From contig JACOUM010000002.1 of assembly GCA_016177795.1 (NCBI GenBank), positions 1 through 40,527 on the forward strand: a stretch of 40,527 bases of DNA. The letters run 5' to 3'. This stretch comes from Nitrosomonadales bacterium (GTDB lineage: Bacteria; Pseudomonadota; Gammaproteobacteria; Burkholderiales; Gallionellaceae). A program made the translations under genes and the position numbers. Numbering within the stretch: the stretch's first letter is position 1; every line of letters begins with the position of its first letter. This document shows, one piece after another, positions 30,801 through 40,063 of the stretch. Below the pieces are notes generated by a model. The model saw nothing but the letters and a program-made list of their open reading frames with translations. It had not been told where the DNA came from and ran no database searches.

Positions 30801-33558
30801 CTCGGGCGACGACACCTATGTCGTGGAAAGCTCCGGTGACCTCGTCATCGAGGAGGCCGACTCTGGCATCGACACCGTCGAATCCGGCATCACCTACACG
30901 CTGACCGATAATGTCGAGAATCTGATCCTCACCGGCGCCGATGCAATCAACGGTACCGGCAACGTGCTGGACAACGTCATTGTCGGCAACGATACAGCGA
31001 ATATTCTGTCTGGCCTGGATGGCAACGATACCTTGATCGCCAACGCTGGGAATGACTTGCTCGATGGTGGTTTGGGTGCGGACACGATGCTGGGCGGCGC
31101 GGGTGACGACACCTACATCGTCGACAACATCGGCGATCTTGTTGTGGAAGACCTGGGTGCTGGCACGGATCAAGTGTTCTCTTCGATCAGCTATACGCTG
31201 ACTGACAATATTGAGAACCTCACGTTGACCGGAACCGCTGATATCAACGGCACGGGCAATGTACTGGACAATATCATCATCGGCAACAGCGGGAACAACA
31301 CCCTGTCTGGCTTGGACGGCAACGACACCTTGATCGGCGAGGCAGGTAGCGACTTGCTCGATGGTGGTTTAGGTGCAGATACGATGCTGGGTGGAGTCGG
31401 TGACGATACCTATGTGGTAGACAATGTCGGCGACCTCGTTGTGGAAGGTCTTGGTGCTGGCACGGACCAGGTGTTCTCTTCGATCAGCTACACGCTGACC
31501 GACAATGTCGAGAACCTCACACTGACCGGAACTGCCGATATCAACGGCACGGGCAATGCGCTGGACAATATCATCATCGGCAACAGCGGGAACAACATCC
31601 TGTCCGGTCTGGACGGTAACGACACCTTGATCGGCGGTGCAGGCAACGACTATCTGGATGGCGGTATTGGTGCCGACAACATGCTGGGTGGGGTAGGTGA
31701 CGATACCTATGTGGTGGAAGATGCCGGTGATGTCGTGACTGAGGATTTCAATTCAGGCATCGACCATGTACTGTCCAGCATCACCTACACCCTGACTGAT
31801 AACGTCGAAAACCTCACCCTGACCGGAACCGCGGATATCAACGGTACGGGCAATGAACTCGACAATGTGCTGATCGGCAATAGCGGAAATAACATACTGA
31901 TCGGCCTGGGCGGTAACGACGTTCTGGACGGCGGGTTGGGCGCGGACGTGATGATTGGTGGCATCGGCAACGATATTTATGTGGTCGACAATATCGGCGA
32001 CCGCGTCGTTGAAATGGGTGACGATGACGAGCATGATGATGACGATAATGAGAAATGTGTCTTGCCTGAATATCCTGCTGGCGGAATCGATACGGTGCGT
32101 TCCAGTATTACCTATACATTGGGCAAGTACGTTGAAAACCTGGTGCTGACCGGCAGCGAGGCGATCAACGGCACAGGGAACGATCTCGACAATATCCTCA
32201 TCGGCAATACCGCAGCTAATGTGCTGATGGGCAAGGACGGCAACGATACGCTGATCGGAAACGGCGGGATGGATACGCTGATCGGCGGAGAGGGCGACGA
32301 TACCTATGTCATCGGCGATACGCAAAGCGTGCTGGTCGAGGAGCGCAAGGAAGGCATCGACACTGTGGCGAGTTCCGTCAGTTATGTGTTGAAAAACAAT
32401 TTCGAGAACCTGACGCTGACCGGGACCCAATCCCTCTATGCCATAGGAAATGATCTGGACAATGTGCTGACCGGTAACGAAGGCAACAATATCCTGTCGG
32501 GCGGCGACGGGAACGACACGCTGGATGGCGGTGCTGGCGCTGATACGCTGATGGGCGGGGAAGGTGACGACCTCTATCTGGTGGACAACGCCGGCGACAG
32601 CGTCATCGAAAGCCGCAACGATGGGAAGGATACGGTGTGCTCCACCGTTAGCTACACGCTGGCTGATAATGTCGAGAACCTTACTCTGGCCGGCACAGCC
32701 GGCATCAACGGCATCGGCAATGCGCTCGACAACGTCATCATTGGCAATGCCGGCGCAAACATGTTGGCCGGGCTGGGAGGCAACGATACCTTGCAGGGCA
32801 ATGCCGCTGGCGACATCCTTCAAGGCGGGGACGGCAACGATATTTTGCGCGACAACGGCGGCAACAACCTGCTGGATGGCGGGCGCGGCAATGACAGCCT
32901 CACGGGCAATGCTGGAAACGAGCTTTTTGCGGGCGGTCGAGGAAGCGATACCATCCGTACCGGCGACGGTGCGGATATTATTGTCTTCAACCGGGGCGAT
33001 GGACGCGATGCCGTCTACGGCGGGATCGGCACCGACAACACCCTGAGCCTGGGCGGGAATATCCGCTACAAGGATATTGCGCTGTCCAAGGTCGATGACG
33101 ACCTGATTGTGGAAGTGGGTGACGGCGACCAGATTACGTTCAAGGACTGGTACGAGACCGATGCCAATTACAAGAGCGTGCTCAATCTGCAGGTAGTGAC
33201 CGATGCGATGGCAGGATTCGATGCTGGCTCTTCCGATCCGTTGCTGAACCAGTCTGTGCAGCAGTTCGACTTTACCGCTATCGTCAACGCATTCGACCAG
33301 GCTCGCGGTAACAAGTCCGATGAAGGTGCGTTCAGGCATTGGAGCGTGATGAATACCCTGCTCGACGCGCACCTGGCGGCAAACGATTCGGCGGCCCTGG
33401 GCGGCGACCTGGCCTATCGGTATGGCAAGAACGGCACCTTGGGCGGGATCGGCCTTGCTGCGGCGCAGGAGGTCATCGGCGCGCCGCAGTTCGGCGTCCA
33501 GGCACAGGCGCTCGGGCAGTTGCCGACGATTGGCAACGAGGTAACGCGCCTCGGTTAA
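21820..33558 (+). CDS. Giant RTX protein with N-terminal M23 (LytM) peptidase domain, 3912 aa
   Basis: No signal peptide; AAGGGAG precedes the ATG. Residues ~20-140 are an M23 metallopeptidase. The H35-x3-D39 motif is in GHKGLDLP, H93 in LYAHLD, and H125-x-H127 in GPHLHFEV; these are all the zinc and catalytic residues of LytM-type glycyl/cross-link endopeptidases. Then come a beta-rich linker (~140-860) and a shared body (~867-1290) with Ca-loops and a cadherin-like module. A second Ca-loop region follows (DLDGNGF, DINGDGW, ~1450-1560), with RTX nonapeptides from ~1640. Two calcium-binding-related modules (~1835-2060) precede 81/99-residue tandem repeats (~2077-3627). The C-terminal T1SS signal region ends GVQAQALGQLPTIGNEVTRLG. 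It should be exported unfolded, fold with Ca outside and cut peptidoglycan of neighbours. An adhesin role for the repeats is also plausible. Confidence 0.9.
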   Translation: MASIQYDAYNPGFSFRVGDALGMRIHPRTQLVAGHKGLDLPAATGTAIPAAADGVVYDVGWQYNDQDKTGWGNYVVIEHTRSDNTKFYTLYAHLDEASTLTKGQLIGAGSLIGVVGETGGADGPHLHFEVIADQLFPLAKGHQVYDPTTFTAWGGLPHIVGTDTNGNKLIAVSSGGADTITAITPTGNVTYSVATSPILDSANCNIIGYSVVALDPQSGTPVIATQARADGSIASQTYYTATTATTYQSGLTITTDIATGVRTAQIPGADALATVAADGTISGTSGGVPFTIVLPADPLGDTAISFGGQAFTAHAGSTIDMTGGGLNITEGTPAAINTTPMTLTDVTSDIPFERLDAAANTMWIYDNGVSVSEYKQDFGTHRAGDIVWNIPAEGGRTIEITQFADKGYLNVTRDINGNVVSTYRTLADGSVWEDTSSGYVPGAEVVRNGIAYVTDAYGAYVEKTTGLTIQTLPDAVAASVTATPGPISSLTDPASMLEGGWFFQNAAFNPGTIIATPQRVGYGVANIGGATVTYETTISGTYISTSYQNGNQYASYKDSDGGVTALAYDKASNSWLLRNPDGTGSLQVGTDSPVAISQGDTIGWTDSGTPVVIKKISTSGSETLFNAIDKYGGTVIDALTLIKSIQSGDPLPVTVSGLRLANDFTPKVGTDGIPIPGAYAISGVANVASGILSIMSLNDALKRGDTMGAITAGAQTLSFGAKAYMDFASASTTSITTEVSNSIYTSLNGVDAFDSAGNLVNPGQVGILPALNLVNSIAHGDGIGTAIGTLQIVNQSGLMYVPGIGQIAMAYAVFNIVSSLFGGSDAPPEAWGTANATWSGFNAVANATGAYGGLETATQTYNGVLSYLDQLAAQAEAVNPGSPIGIVANRLPSLSYRNYTGYGITDIDPLTGEQRNPGVLYDLTGRPYNAPAGSVQASQSLSERMIRVALERGAIAPLWEVETAALQTQAGDPMAGLTEEERAGRAGKLAPALAADAASQIFRPVALDLNGDGAQTTGTAKTAAFNVDDSGYLKNTAWLNNSDGFLFLDRNLNGQIDGGRELFSNATVALSERGLNGMRWIDSNYDGSLSALDPVWNELKVWQDANGNGTSDAGETKTLAQLGITSLNYAMGTFERNGQVSELSSPDLVADTQGTITYTVPEGIIVQTSQGHTSLLATRIDDRSVIEANRDGVTGYEDTELIISAADLMANDTLAGLSGSNLSITGVSGFTHGSGFLDGNGFVHYTPDANYFGAAQFNYSIKAVTGQTASATVDLTLQNVNDAPTATLDQHLQPIYGYTVVGGRRNRRYIPQYAPYVDYDGDGNPTVHDTIVGYHDQNPNEATVVVSDIDDPAGSFTFEIAAQAQKGEGTVDANGNTGYINWSGPNTPGTDPVMVPGPRDTEKATYPIESDPFTVRVTDPHGASTTIQLDTTHSGAYNPNLGSGGGGGKPISVDLDGNGFNFTNVDDSNVFFDINGDGWKHRMAWVAPGDGLLAFDADGNGLIDNGSEISFAGYQPDAQTDLEGLRAFDTNNDGFFSALDAQWGKFGVWQDANQDGITDAGEFKTLDELGIASVNLASNGQFSVINGQTVHGIGQINKTDGSNLNIADVTLQYSDEVLVHNADGSTGIAVKPPFASGETITGTADKDLLLGNNGNTIINALEGDDVVMSDIGNDVIDAGAGNDIVYAGGGNDLVIGAEGDDVVFAGLGNDVVLGGDGHDALLGEGGNDVIFGGNGNDLVSGGDGNNVLSGDAGDDQVYGGTGNDALFGGTGNDELAGMEGYDRLDGGAGNDLMDGGAQDDALSGGAGDDILIGGAGNDALDGGTGNDIYLFGRGAGQDTISDVDATVGNVDTIRLGTGISANDVKITRDVDNLYISINGTTDKLTLANWFAGDAYRIEQLAFADGTVLDVPEQAALLSIPTEGDDFLVGTAGDDFIEALGGNDTLAGLAGNDYLQGGSGNDTYLFGRGAGQDYVYEYDATAGNIDTIKVAAGVNPADVKVTRDADNLYLSIKGTADKMAVLDWFGSDAGKVERVEFADGTVWDVAALATKAADNTLTGDGGSTILGTAGNDTLVGNALNNLLDGGVGGDTMIGGAGDDTYIVDNAGDLVIENPNEGNDSVHAGISYTLTNNVENLTLTGGANLDGTGNALDNFITGNAGNNLLDGGYGADTLSGGRGDDTYVVDSTGDIVVENPNAGTDTVLSGIGYKLTANVENLVLTGTANISGTGNTLDNVITGNSGNNRIDGGAGADAMLGGAGNDVYLVDNAGDAVVEEADAGFDTVQVGFDYTLGDNVESLLLTGTANINGTGNALGNLLTGNTGNNVMDGGAGQDAMLGGAGDDTYIVDNVGDLIMEDADAGTDTVRASVSYALAAEVENMVLTGTADIGGTGNELNNVITGNSGNNRIDGGLGADVMAGGGGNDTYVVDDAGDMVAEGVDAGIDTVESGISYTLGGNVENLALTGADALNGTGNALDNTITGNAANNVLDGAAGADMMAGGAGDDTYIVDNAADVVIENHSEGTDIVFSSVSYGLSPNVENLTLTGAANINGTGNVLDNSIVGNDAANALSGLDGNDTLNANGGNDRLDGGLGADTMLGGAGDDTYVVDNIDDLVIENLNAGTDTVESSISYTLTDNVENLILTGAEAINGTGNELDNLAIGNDAANTLSGLDGNDTLVANGGDDRLDGGLGSDTMLGGSGDDTYVVDNIGDLVVEAASSGIDTVESSISYTLTDNVENLTLTGADAINGTGNELDNLIIGNDAANILSGLDGNDTLNANGGNDRLDGGLGADTMLGGSGDDTYVVESSGDLVIEAANSGIDTVESGITYTLTDNVENLILTGADAINGTGNGLDNLIIGNDAANILSGLDGNDTLIANGGNDRLDGGLGADTMLGGAGDDTYVVDNIGDLVIEDINAGTDTVESSISYTLTDNVENLILTGIDAINGTGNELDNLIVGNDAANILSGLGGNDTLIANGGNDRLDGGLGADTMLGGSGDDTYVVESSGDLVIEEADSGIDTVESGITYTLTDNVENLILTGADAINGTGNVLDNVIVGNDTANILSGLDGNDTLIANAGNDLLDGGLGADTMLGGAGDDTYIVDNIGDLVVEDLGAGTDQVFSSISYTLTDNIENLTLTGTADINGTGNVLDNIIIGNSGNNTLSGLDGNDTLIGEAGSDLLDGGLGADTMLGGVGDDTYVVDNVGDLVVEGLGAGTDQVFSSISYTLTDNVENLTLTGTADINGTGNALDNIIIGNSGNNILSGLDGNDTLIGGAGNDYLDGGIGADNMLGGVGDDTYVVEDAGDVVTEDFNSGIDHVLSSITYTLTDNVENLTLTGTADINGTGNELDNVLIGNSGNNILIGLGGNDVLDGGLGADVMIGGIGNDIYVVDNIGDRVVEMGDDDEHDDDDNEKCVLPEYPAGGIDTVRSSITYTLGKYVENLVLTGSEAINGTGNDLDNILIGNTAANVLMGKDGNDTLIGNGGMDTLIGGEGDDTYVIGDTQSVLVEERKEGIDTVASSVSYVLKNNFENLTLTGTQSLYAIGNDLDNVLTGNEGNNILSGGDGNDTLDGGAGADTLMGGEGDDLYLVDNAGDSVIESRNDGKDTVCSTVSYTLADNVENLTLAGTAGINGIGNALDNVIIGNAGANMLAGLGGNDTLQGNAAGDILQGGDGNDILRDNGGNNLLDGGRGNDSLTGNAGNELFAGGRGSDTIRTGDGADIIVFNRGDGRDAVYGGIGTDNTLSLGGNIRYKDIALSKVDDDLIVEVGDGDQITFKDWYETDANYKSVLNLQVVTDAMAGFDAGSSDPLLNQSVQQFDFTAIVNAFDQARGNKSDEGAFRHWSVMNTLLDAHLAANDSAALGGDLAYRYGKNGTLGGIGLAAAQEVIGAPQFGVQAQALGQLPTIGNEVTRLG
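28051..32700 (+). repeat. Tandem 243/297-base repeats encoding 81- and 99-residue RTX units
   Basis: The unit LDGGLGADTMLGGAGDDTYV, then VDNxGDLVIE, GTDTVESSISYTL, VENLTLTG, INGTGNELDNLIIGN is repeated. Early units (28.05-29.48 kb) are about 81 residues. About eight units from 29.48 to 31.9 kb are 99 residues because each gains DAANILSGLDGNDTLIANGG, which is two extra nonapeptides. The 297-base period is strict in this stretch and neighbouring units are very similar, so they expanded recently and copy number may vary. The array forms stacked calcium-binding beta rolls. Confidence 0.9.
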
Positions 33559-33614
33559 GAAGGGATAATTGCAGAGTGGCTGTCATTTTTAATCGTGATC
33601 CGGAAGGAAATGAA

Positions 33615-34175
33615 ATGAACAAGAAAGTGAATGCTTCAGATAACACCGCCAAGCCTGGCAAGCAAAAAGGGCCGGGCAAGACAAGACAGCCGGAAGGCCA
33701 TGTACCGGAAAACAAAGGTGCGGATACGGCCATGCAGGCCGGGCTGAAAGAAGCGCAAAACTCCCTGTCCAAGCTGCCCATCATGGGACCCGCGCTTTGG
33801 CTTTATGCGCGCGATCCGCTGAAGAAGTTCATGTTCATGGCCGACATCGACTGGGCGATCCTACCGCCGGTCATTCTCGACCAATGCCGCCTTTACACCA
33901 AGGATGGCATCCCCTTTGCGTTTTTCACCTGGGCGCTGGTGAACGATGCCGTCGATCAGCGCTTGCGCTCCGGCACGCCGCGCATCGCACCGCACGAATG
34001 GCAGGCCGGCGAACACCTTTGGTTGGTTGACGTGGTGACACCATTCGGTAAAACAGAAGAGATGATCGACGAATTGCGTAAGGCGCAGTTTCCTGACCGC
34101 AAGATCAGCGCACTTTTGCCCGACTCGCAGCAAGGTAACCGGCTCTCCGTCAAAGAATGGTTGCCAGTTCCGTAG
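33615..34175 (+). CDS. HlyC-type RTX toxin-activating acyltransferase
   Basis: 186 residues from ATG 33615 (MNKKVNASDN), AAGGA upstream. An earlier in-frame start at 33339 would lie inside the RTX gene. After a Lys/Gly-rich tail of ~45 residues, the fold follows HlyC: LPIMGPALWLYARDPLKKF, WAILPPVILDQCRLY, IPFAFFTWALVND, EWQAGEHLWLVDVVTPFGK. D139 matches the functionally important Asp92 of HlyC. The position of catalytic His23 (SPLHRNW in HlyC) reads DPLKKFM, so the His appears to be Lys70. The family transfers fatty acyl groups from ACP to Lys of RTX proteins. It lies 56 bases after the giant RTX gene. The ACP at 14176 is a possible donor. Confidence 0.85.
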   Translation: MNKKVNASDNTAKPGKQKGPGKTRQPEGHVPENKGADTAMQAGLKEAQNSLSKLPIMGPALWLYARDPLKKFMFMADIDWAILPPVILDQCRLYTKDGIPFAFFTWALVNDAVDQRLRSGTPRIAPHEWQAGEHLWLVDVVTPFGKTEEMIDELRKAQFPDRKISALLPDSQQGNRLSVKEWLPVP

Positions 34176-34191
34176 CGTCATCGCCAAAACA

Positions 34192-34218
34192 AAAACGACA
34201 CCGCGAGGGTGTCGTTTT
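34192..34218. terminator. Bidirectional terminator between the HlyC-type gene and ssrA
   Basis: AAAACGACACC (34192-34202) and GGTGTCGTTTT (34208-34218) form a perfect 11-base stem with a GCGAG loop. T-runs follow on both strands (GTTTTGTTT on +, GTTTTGTTTT on -). It ends transcription of the RTX/acyltransferase genes from the left and of tmRNA from the right. Confidence 0.88.
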
Positions 34219-34224
34219 GTTTGT

Positions 34225-34592
34225 TGGTGGAGGCGGGGGGAATTGAACCCCCGTCCGCAAGTCCTCTACAGATAGTTCTACATACTTAGCCAGGCTGTTT
34301 GATTTAATCCCGGACACGCCAACCGGCGGGCTGGTACGGGACGAGTCACCTTGAGTTTAATGCCGAGCAAAGTGACCCTGCTCGACACGATCCCATGTTA
34401 GGACCTCGCTCATCTCGGCCTTGCGGCTTTGAGCCTCCCCATGGGAGAGAAGGTGCGAGGTCTAGCCGACTAAGCGGCTAAAGCGTAGTTTTCGTCGTTT
34501 GCGACTAGTTTTTTCCAGCTGATTTACGAGGTGGCGGGTCCTCGGTATGCCCTACGCTGCTTTGCAACCCACGTCGAAGCCAGGTCGCCCCC
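34225..34592 (-). ncRNA. ssrA: Transfer-messenger RNA (tmRNA)
   Basis: On the minus strand it starts GGGGGCGACC at 34592 and ends CGCCTCCACCA at 34225. The two ends form the tRNA-like acceptor stem, and GGGTTCAATTC near the 3' end is the T-loop. The tag frame is at 34502-34470: resume codon GCA, then ANDENYALAA and TAG, a standard proteobacterial degradation tag. tmRNA rescues stalled ribosomes with SmpB. A possible -10, TATAAA on the minus strand, is at 34611-34606. The mature 5' end is made by RNase P, so the distance is not critical. This is a common integration site for mobile DNA, but here the junction is occupied by a clean terminator. Confidence 0.96.
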
Positions 34593-34767
34593 GGTTCGAA
34601 ATGCTTTTATAACCTACTGCGCGGTTCGATAGCGGCGTTGCCCGGTGCTCATTCCCTTCGCCTACCCAATGAGGTATGTCTCGGTCATTGCGCGCCGTGC
34701 GCCTTGCTCTCGAACCGCTCGCTACGGTTCTAATTTCCCCGTTGCGAGCGAGCAGATTGTAACAGAC

Positions 34768-35421
34768 TCAGAGGGTGAGATAGCCGAGAAGTTCCGTGGG
34801 ATGGTTGACGCTGCCCCTGGCGTTCCAGTTCTCGACCGAGGCGTCGCTGCCAATATAGCCGTAGTTGGCGATGATGCCGGGCATTCCGGCAGCGTTGGCG
34901 GCCTGCATGTCGCGCAGGTCGTCGCCGAGGTAGAGGCAGTGGGCGGGAGCGGCGCCGGCCAGTTCGCAGGCGTGGAGCAGCGGGGCGGGGTGCGGCTTGG
35001 CCTGCGCGCAGGTGTCGCCGCTGACCAGACAGGCGGCGCGGGAGGCATAGCCGAGGGCCTGCATCAGCGGATCGGTGTAGCGCAGCGGCTTGTTGGTGAC
35101 GATACCCCATTGGATGCCGCGCCGCTCCAGCTCGTCCACCAGTTCGGCCATGCCGGGGAACAGCCGGGTGTGCACGCAGATGTTGCGCTCGTAATAGTCG
35201 AGGAAGATGTCGCGCAGGGCATCGTAATCGGGCGCATCCGGCTCGATGCCGAAGCCGAGCCTGAGCAGGCCGCGCGAGCCGTGCGAGGCCTGCGGCCGGA
35301 TGGTCTCCAGCGGCAGCGGGGGCAGATTGCGCGCGGTGCGGGTGTGGTTGAGCGCGGCGGCGAGATCGGGTGCGGTGTCGGCGAAGGTGCCGTCGAGGTC
35401 GAACAGGACGGCTTTAATCAC
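34768..35421 (-). CDS. gph: Phosphoglycolate phosphatase (HAD family)
   Basis: 217 residues. HAD motif I is FDLDGTFADT (nucleophile D8, acid/base D10), motif II is IVTNKP, motif III Lys is in AKPHPAPLL, and motif IV is YLGDDLRDMQAA. The helical cap fits Gph/PGP. It hydrolyses 2-phosphoglycolate, a by-product of DNA repair and of Rubisco oxygenation. It lies 37 bases downstream of ubiG on the same strand, the usual betaproteobacterial ubiG-gph pair, so the two are probably co-transcribed. Between its stop and tmRNA, 34593-34767 holds only a short palindrome (GAACCG ... CGGTTC near 34714). Confidence 0.92.
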   Translation of the reverse strand: MIKAVLFDLDGTFADTAPDLAAALNHTRTARNLPPLPLETIRPQASHGSRGLLRLGFGIEPDAPDYDALRDIFLDYYERNICVHTRLFPGMAELVDELERRGIQWGIVTNKPLRYTDPLMQALGYASRAACLVSGDTCAQAKPHPAPLLHACELAGAAPAHCLYLGDDLRDMQAANAAGMPGIIANYGYIGSDASVENWNARGSVNHPTELLGYLTL

Positions 35422-35458
35422 GGCAAAGACCTTTGAAGAGCGGTCGCGAGCAGGTTAT

Positions 35459-36157
35459 TCAAGCGTCTTTGCGGCAGGCGACCATGTAGTTCACGTCGGT
35501 ATCGCTGCCCAATGAATAAACCTGGCTGAGCGGGTTGTAGCTCATGCCGATGAGGTCGGTCACGTTCAGCCCTGCATGGCGGCAGAATTGCGCGAGTTCG
35601 GAGGGCTTGAGGAATTTGTCGTAGTCGTGCGTGCCGCGCGGCAGCAGTTTCAGCACGTATTCCGCGCCGACGATGGCGAACAGATAGGATTTCGGGTTGC
35701 GGTTGAGCGTGGAGAAGAACACCCAGCCGCCCGGTTTGACCAGTTTCGCGCAGGCTGTCACCACGCTTTGCGGGTCGGGCACATGCTCGAGCATTTCCAG
35801 GCAGGTGACGACATCGTAATGGCCGGGCTGCTCGGCGGCGAGGTCTTCCACGGCGATTTTGCGGTAGTCGACGCTGCGGCCGCTTTCCAGCAGGTGCAGC
35901 TTGGCGACCTGCAGCGACTTGTCGGCGAGATCGATGCCGGTGACGTTTGCGCCTAGGCCCGCCATGCTTTCCGACAGGATGCCGCCGCCGCAGCCGACGT
36001 CCAGCACGGTCTTGCCGGCCAGGCCGGCGTGGCGGTCGATGTAGCCGAGGCGCAGCGGGTTGATGTCGTGCAGCGGCTTGAACTCGCTATTCGGATCCCA
36101 CCACTTGTGGGCGAGTTGCGAGAATTTATCCAGTTCGACGGGGTCGGCGTTGGTCAT
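35459..36157 (-). CDS. ubiG: 3-demethylubiquinol 3-O-methyltransferase
   Basis: 232 residues from ATG 36157 ([20 protein letters not shown]), which matches the usual UbiG start. An upstream in-frame ATG at 36214 adds 19 residues not typical of the family. SAM-binding motif I is VLDVGCGGG at 51-59. [14 protein letters not shown] and [16 protein letters not shown] are diagnostic for UbiG. It performs both O-methylations in ubiquinone synthesis. It diverges from gyrA, with about 155 bases between the starts. Confidence 0.95.
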   Translation of the reverse strand: MTNADPVELDKFSQLAHKWWDPNSEFKPLHDINPLRLGYIDRHAGLAGKTVLDVGCGGGILSESMAGLGANVTGIDLADKSLQVAKLHLLESGRSVDYRKIAVEDLAAEQPGHYDVVTCLEMLEHVPDPQSVVTACAKLVKPGGWVFFSTLNRNPKSYLFAIVGAEYVLKLLPRGTHDYDKFLKPSELAQFCRHAGLNVTDLIGMSYNPLSQVYSLGSDTDVNYMVACRKDA

Positions 36158-36257
36158 GGCATGGAACCTGATTGATGAGGGGCTGACTTTAACAAAACTT
36201 GCCGCTTCGGCCAAATGGTATCGCCATCCATGCGGGTGGCTCGGGGTGGTGCCGCTG

Positions 36258-36266
36258 TGCTAAAAT
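36258..36266 (+). promoter_or_regulatory. Candidate extended -10 promoter of gyrA
   Basis: TGCTAAAAT fits an extended -10 (TGnTAnAAT-like), about 46 bases before the gyrA ATG. No convincing -35 is visible 17 bases upstream, as is usual for extended -10 promoters. Confidence 0.4.
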
Positions 36267-36312
36267 GCGCGCTTTGTTATACGTCGATTGCCTTTAGGCC
36301 AGAGCAAAGTTC

Positions 36313-38865
<2,553 letters not shown>

Positions 38866-38867
38866 GA

Positions 38868-38958
38868 ATTAGGATTTCGGAGCTAGGATTGAGTTAGAAG
38901 CGGGATACCGGGTTTTCCCAAATCCTGAATCCCAAATCCCAAATCCTAAAAGGATTTT
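38868..38958. repeat. Intergenic short repeats (AAATCC/GGATTT) between gyrA and serC
   Basis: The stretch contains GGAATTAGGATTT and CTAGGATTG, followed by AAATCCTGAATCCCAAATCC and CCAAATCCTAAAAGGATTTT. Units of the AAATCC type occur on both strands and can fold into a hairpin over the gap. Such arrays are seen between genes in various proteobacteria. It ends right before the serC start, where AAAAGGATTTT holds the ribosome-binding site. Confidence 0.65.
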
Positions 38959-38961
38959 CAA

Positions 38962-40044
38962 ATGACGATCTACAATTTCAGCGCAGGCCCGGCCGTATTG
39001 CCGAAAGAGGTGTTGCAGCAGGCGCAGGCGGAAATGCTCGACTGGCGCGGCAGCGGCATGTCGGTGATGGAGATGTCGCACCGCGGCAAGGAGTTCATGG
39101 GTATCCATGCGCAGGCCGTGGCCGATCTGCGCGAGTTGATGTGCATCCCCGCGAACTACAAGGTGCTGTTCCTGCAGGGCGGCGGGCATCTGCAGTTCTC
39201 GATGATCCCGCTGAACCTGTTGCGCGGCAAAGCTTCCGCCGATTACGTCAACACCGGCGAATGGTCGAAGAAGGCCATCGGCGAGGCGCAGAAATTCGGC
39301 AGGGTGAACGAGGCGGCGAGCAACGCGGACAAAAACTGCACCTATGTACCCGCCTTCGACACCTGGCAGCGCGACCCCAACGCGGCCTATCTGCACTACA
39401 CGCCGAACGAGACCAGCGGCGGCGTGGAATTCGGCTGGATACCCGACACCGGCGACGTGCCGCTGGTGGCGGACATGTCGTCCAACATCCTGTCGCGCCC
39501 CTGTGACGTGTCGAAGTTCGGCCTGATCTATGCCGGCGCGCAGAAGAACATCGGCCCTGCCGGCCTTGCCGTGGTGATCGTGCGCGACGACCTGATCGGG
39601 CAGGCACAGGCCGGTACGCCGACCATGCTGGACTACAAGATCCACGCCGATGCCGACTCGATGTACAACACGCCGCCGACCTACGGCATCTACATCGCCG
39701 GGCTGGTGTTCCAGTGGCTGAAGAAGAACGGCGGCGTCGCCGCGATGGAGCAGGTCAACATCGCCAAGGCGAAGCTGCTGTATGCCGCGATCGACGCGAG
39801 CGGCGGTTTCTACAACTGCCCGGTGGCGAAGAGCGACCGGTCGCGCATGAACGTACCGTTCACGCTGAAGGACACGAGCCTCGACGGCGAATTCCTCAAG
39901 CAGGCCGAGGCGCGCGGGCTGCTGCAACTCAAGGGGCACCGCTCGGTGGGCGGGATGCGCGCCTCGATCTACAACGCCATGCCGCTGGCGGGGGTGCAGG
40001 CGCTGGTGGATTTCATGAACGACTTCGCCAGACAACGCGGTTAG
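38962..40044 (+). CDS. serC: Phosphoserine aminotransferase
   Basis: 360 residues, full length. It opens [20 protein letters not shown], diagnostic for SerC. The PLP lysine is K195 in [12 protein letters not shown]. Substrate-site segments [14 protein letters not shown] and [15 protein letters not shown] are intact. It converts 3-phosphohydroxypyruvate and glutamate to phosphoserine, and also serves pyridoxal phosphate synthesis. The pheA gene follows 19 bases later, so the two form an amino-acid operon. Confidence 0.98.
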   Translation: MTIYNFSAGPAVLPKEVLQQAQAEMLDWRGSGMSVMEMSHRGKEFMGIHAQAVADLRELMCIPANYKVLFLQGGGHLQFSMIPLNLLRGKASADYVNTGEWSKKAIGEAQKFGRVNEAASNADKNCTYVPAFDTWQRDPNAAYLHYTPNETSGGVEFGWIPDTGDVPLVADMSSNILSRPCDVSKFGLIYAGAQKNIGPAGLAVVIVRDDLIGQAQAGTPTMLDYKIHADADSMYNTPPTYGIYIAGLVFQWLKKNGGVAAMEQVNIAKAKLLYAAIDASGGFYNCPVAKSDRSRMNVPFTLKDTSLDGEFLKQAEARGLLQLKGHRSVGGMRASIYNAMPLAGVQALVDFMNDFARQRG

Positions 40045-40063
40045 GCCTTAGACAGGGACAAGC

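Noticed and set aside
28051-32700. Regular direct repeats considered as a CRISPR array
   Set aside because: The units are 243-297 bases, in frame and translated into RTX nonapeptides. There are no short repeats with unique spacers and no cas genes.
33339-33614. N-terminal extension of the HlyC-type protein from ATG 33339
   Set aside because: It lies inside the end of the giant RTX gene in another frame. ATG 33615 has a good ribosome-binding site and starts a plausible protein.
36158-36214. Longer UbiG with 19 extra N-terminal residues
   Set aside because: The family normally starts at MTNADP-type sequence, which is encoded from 36157.
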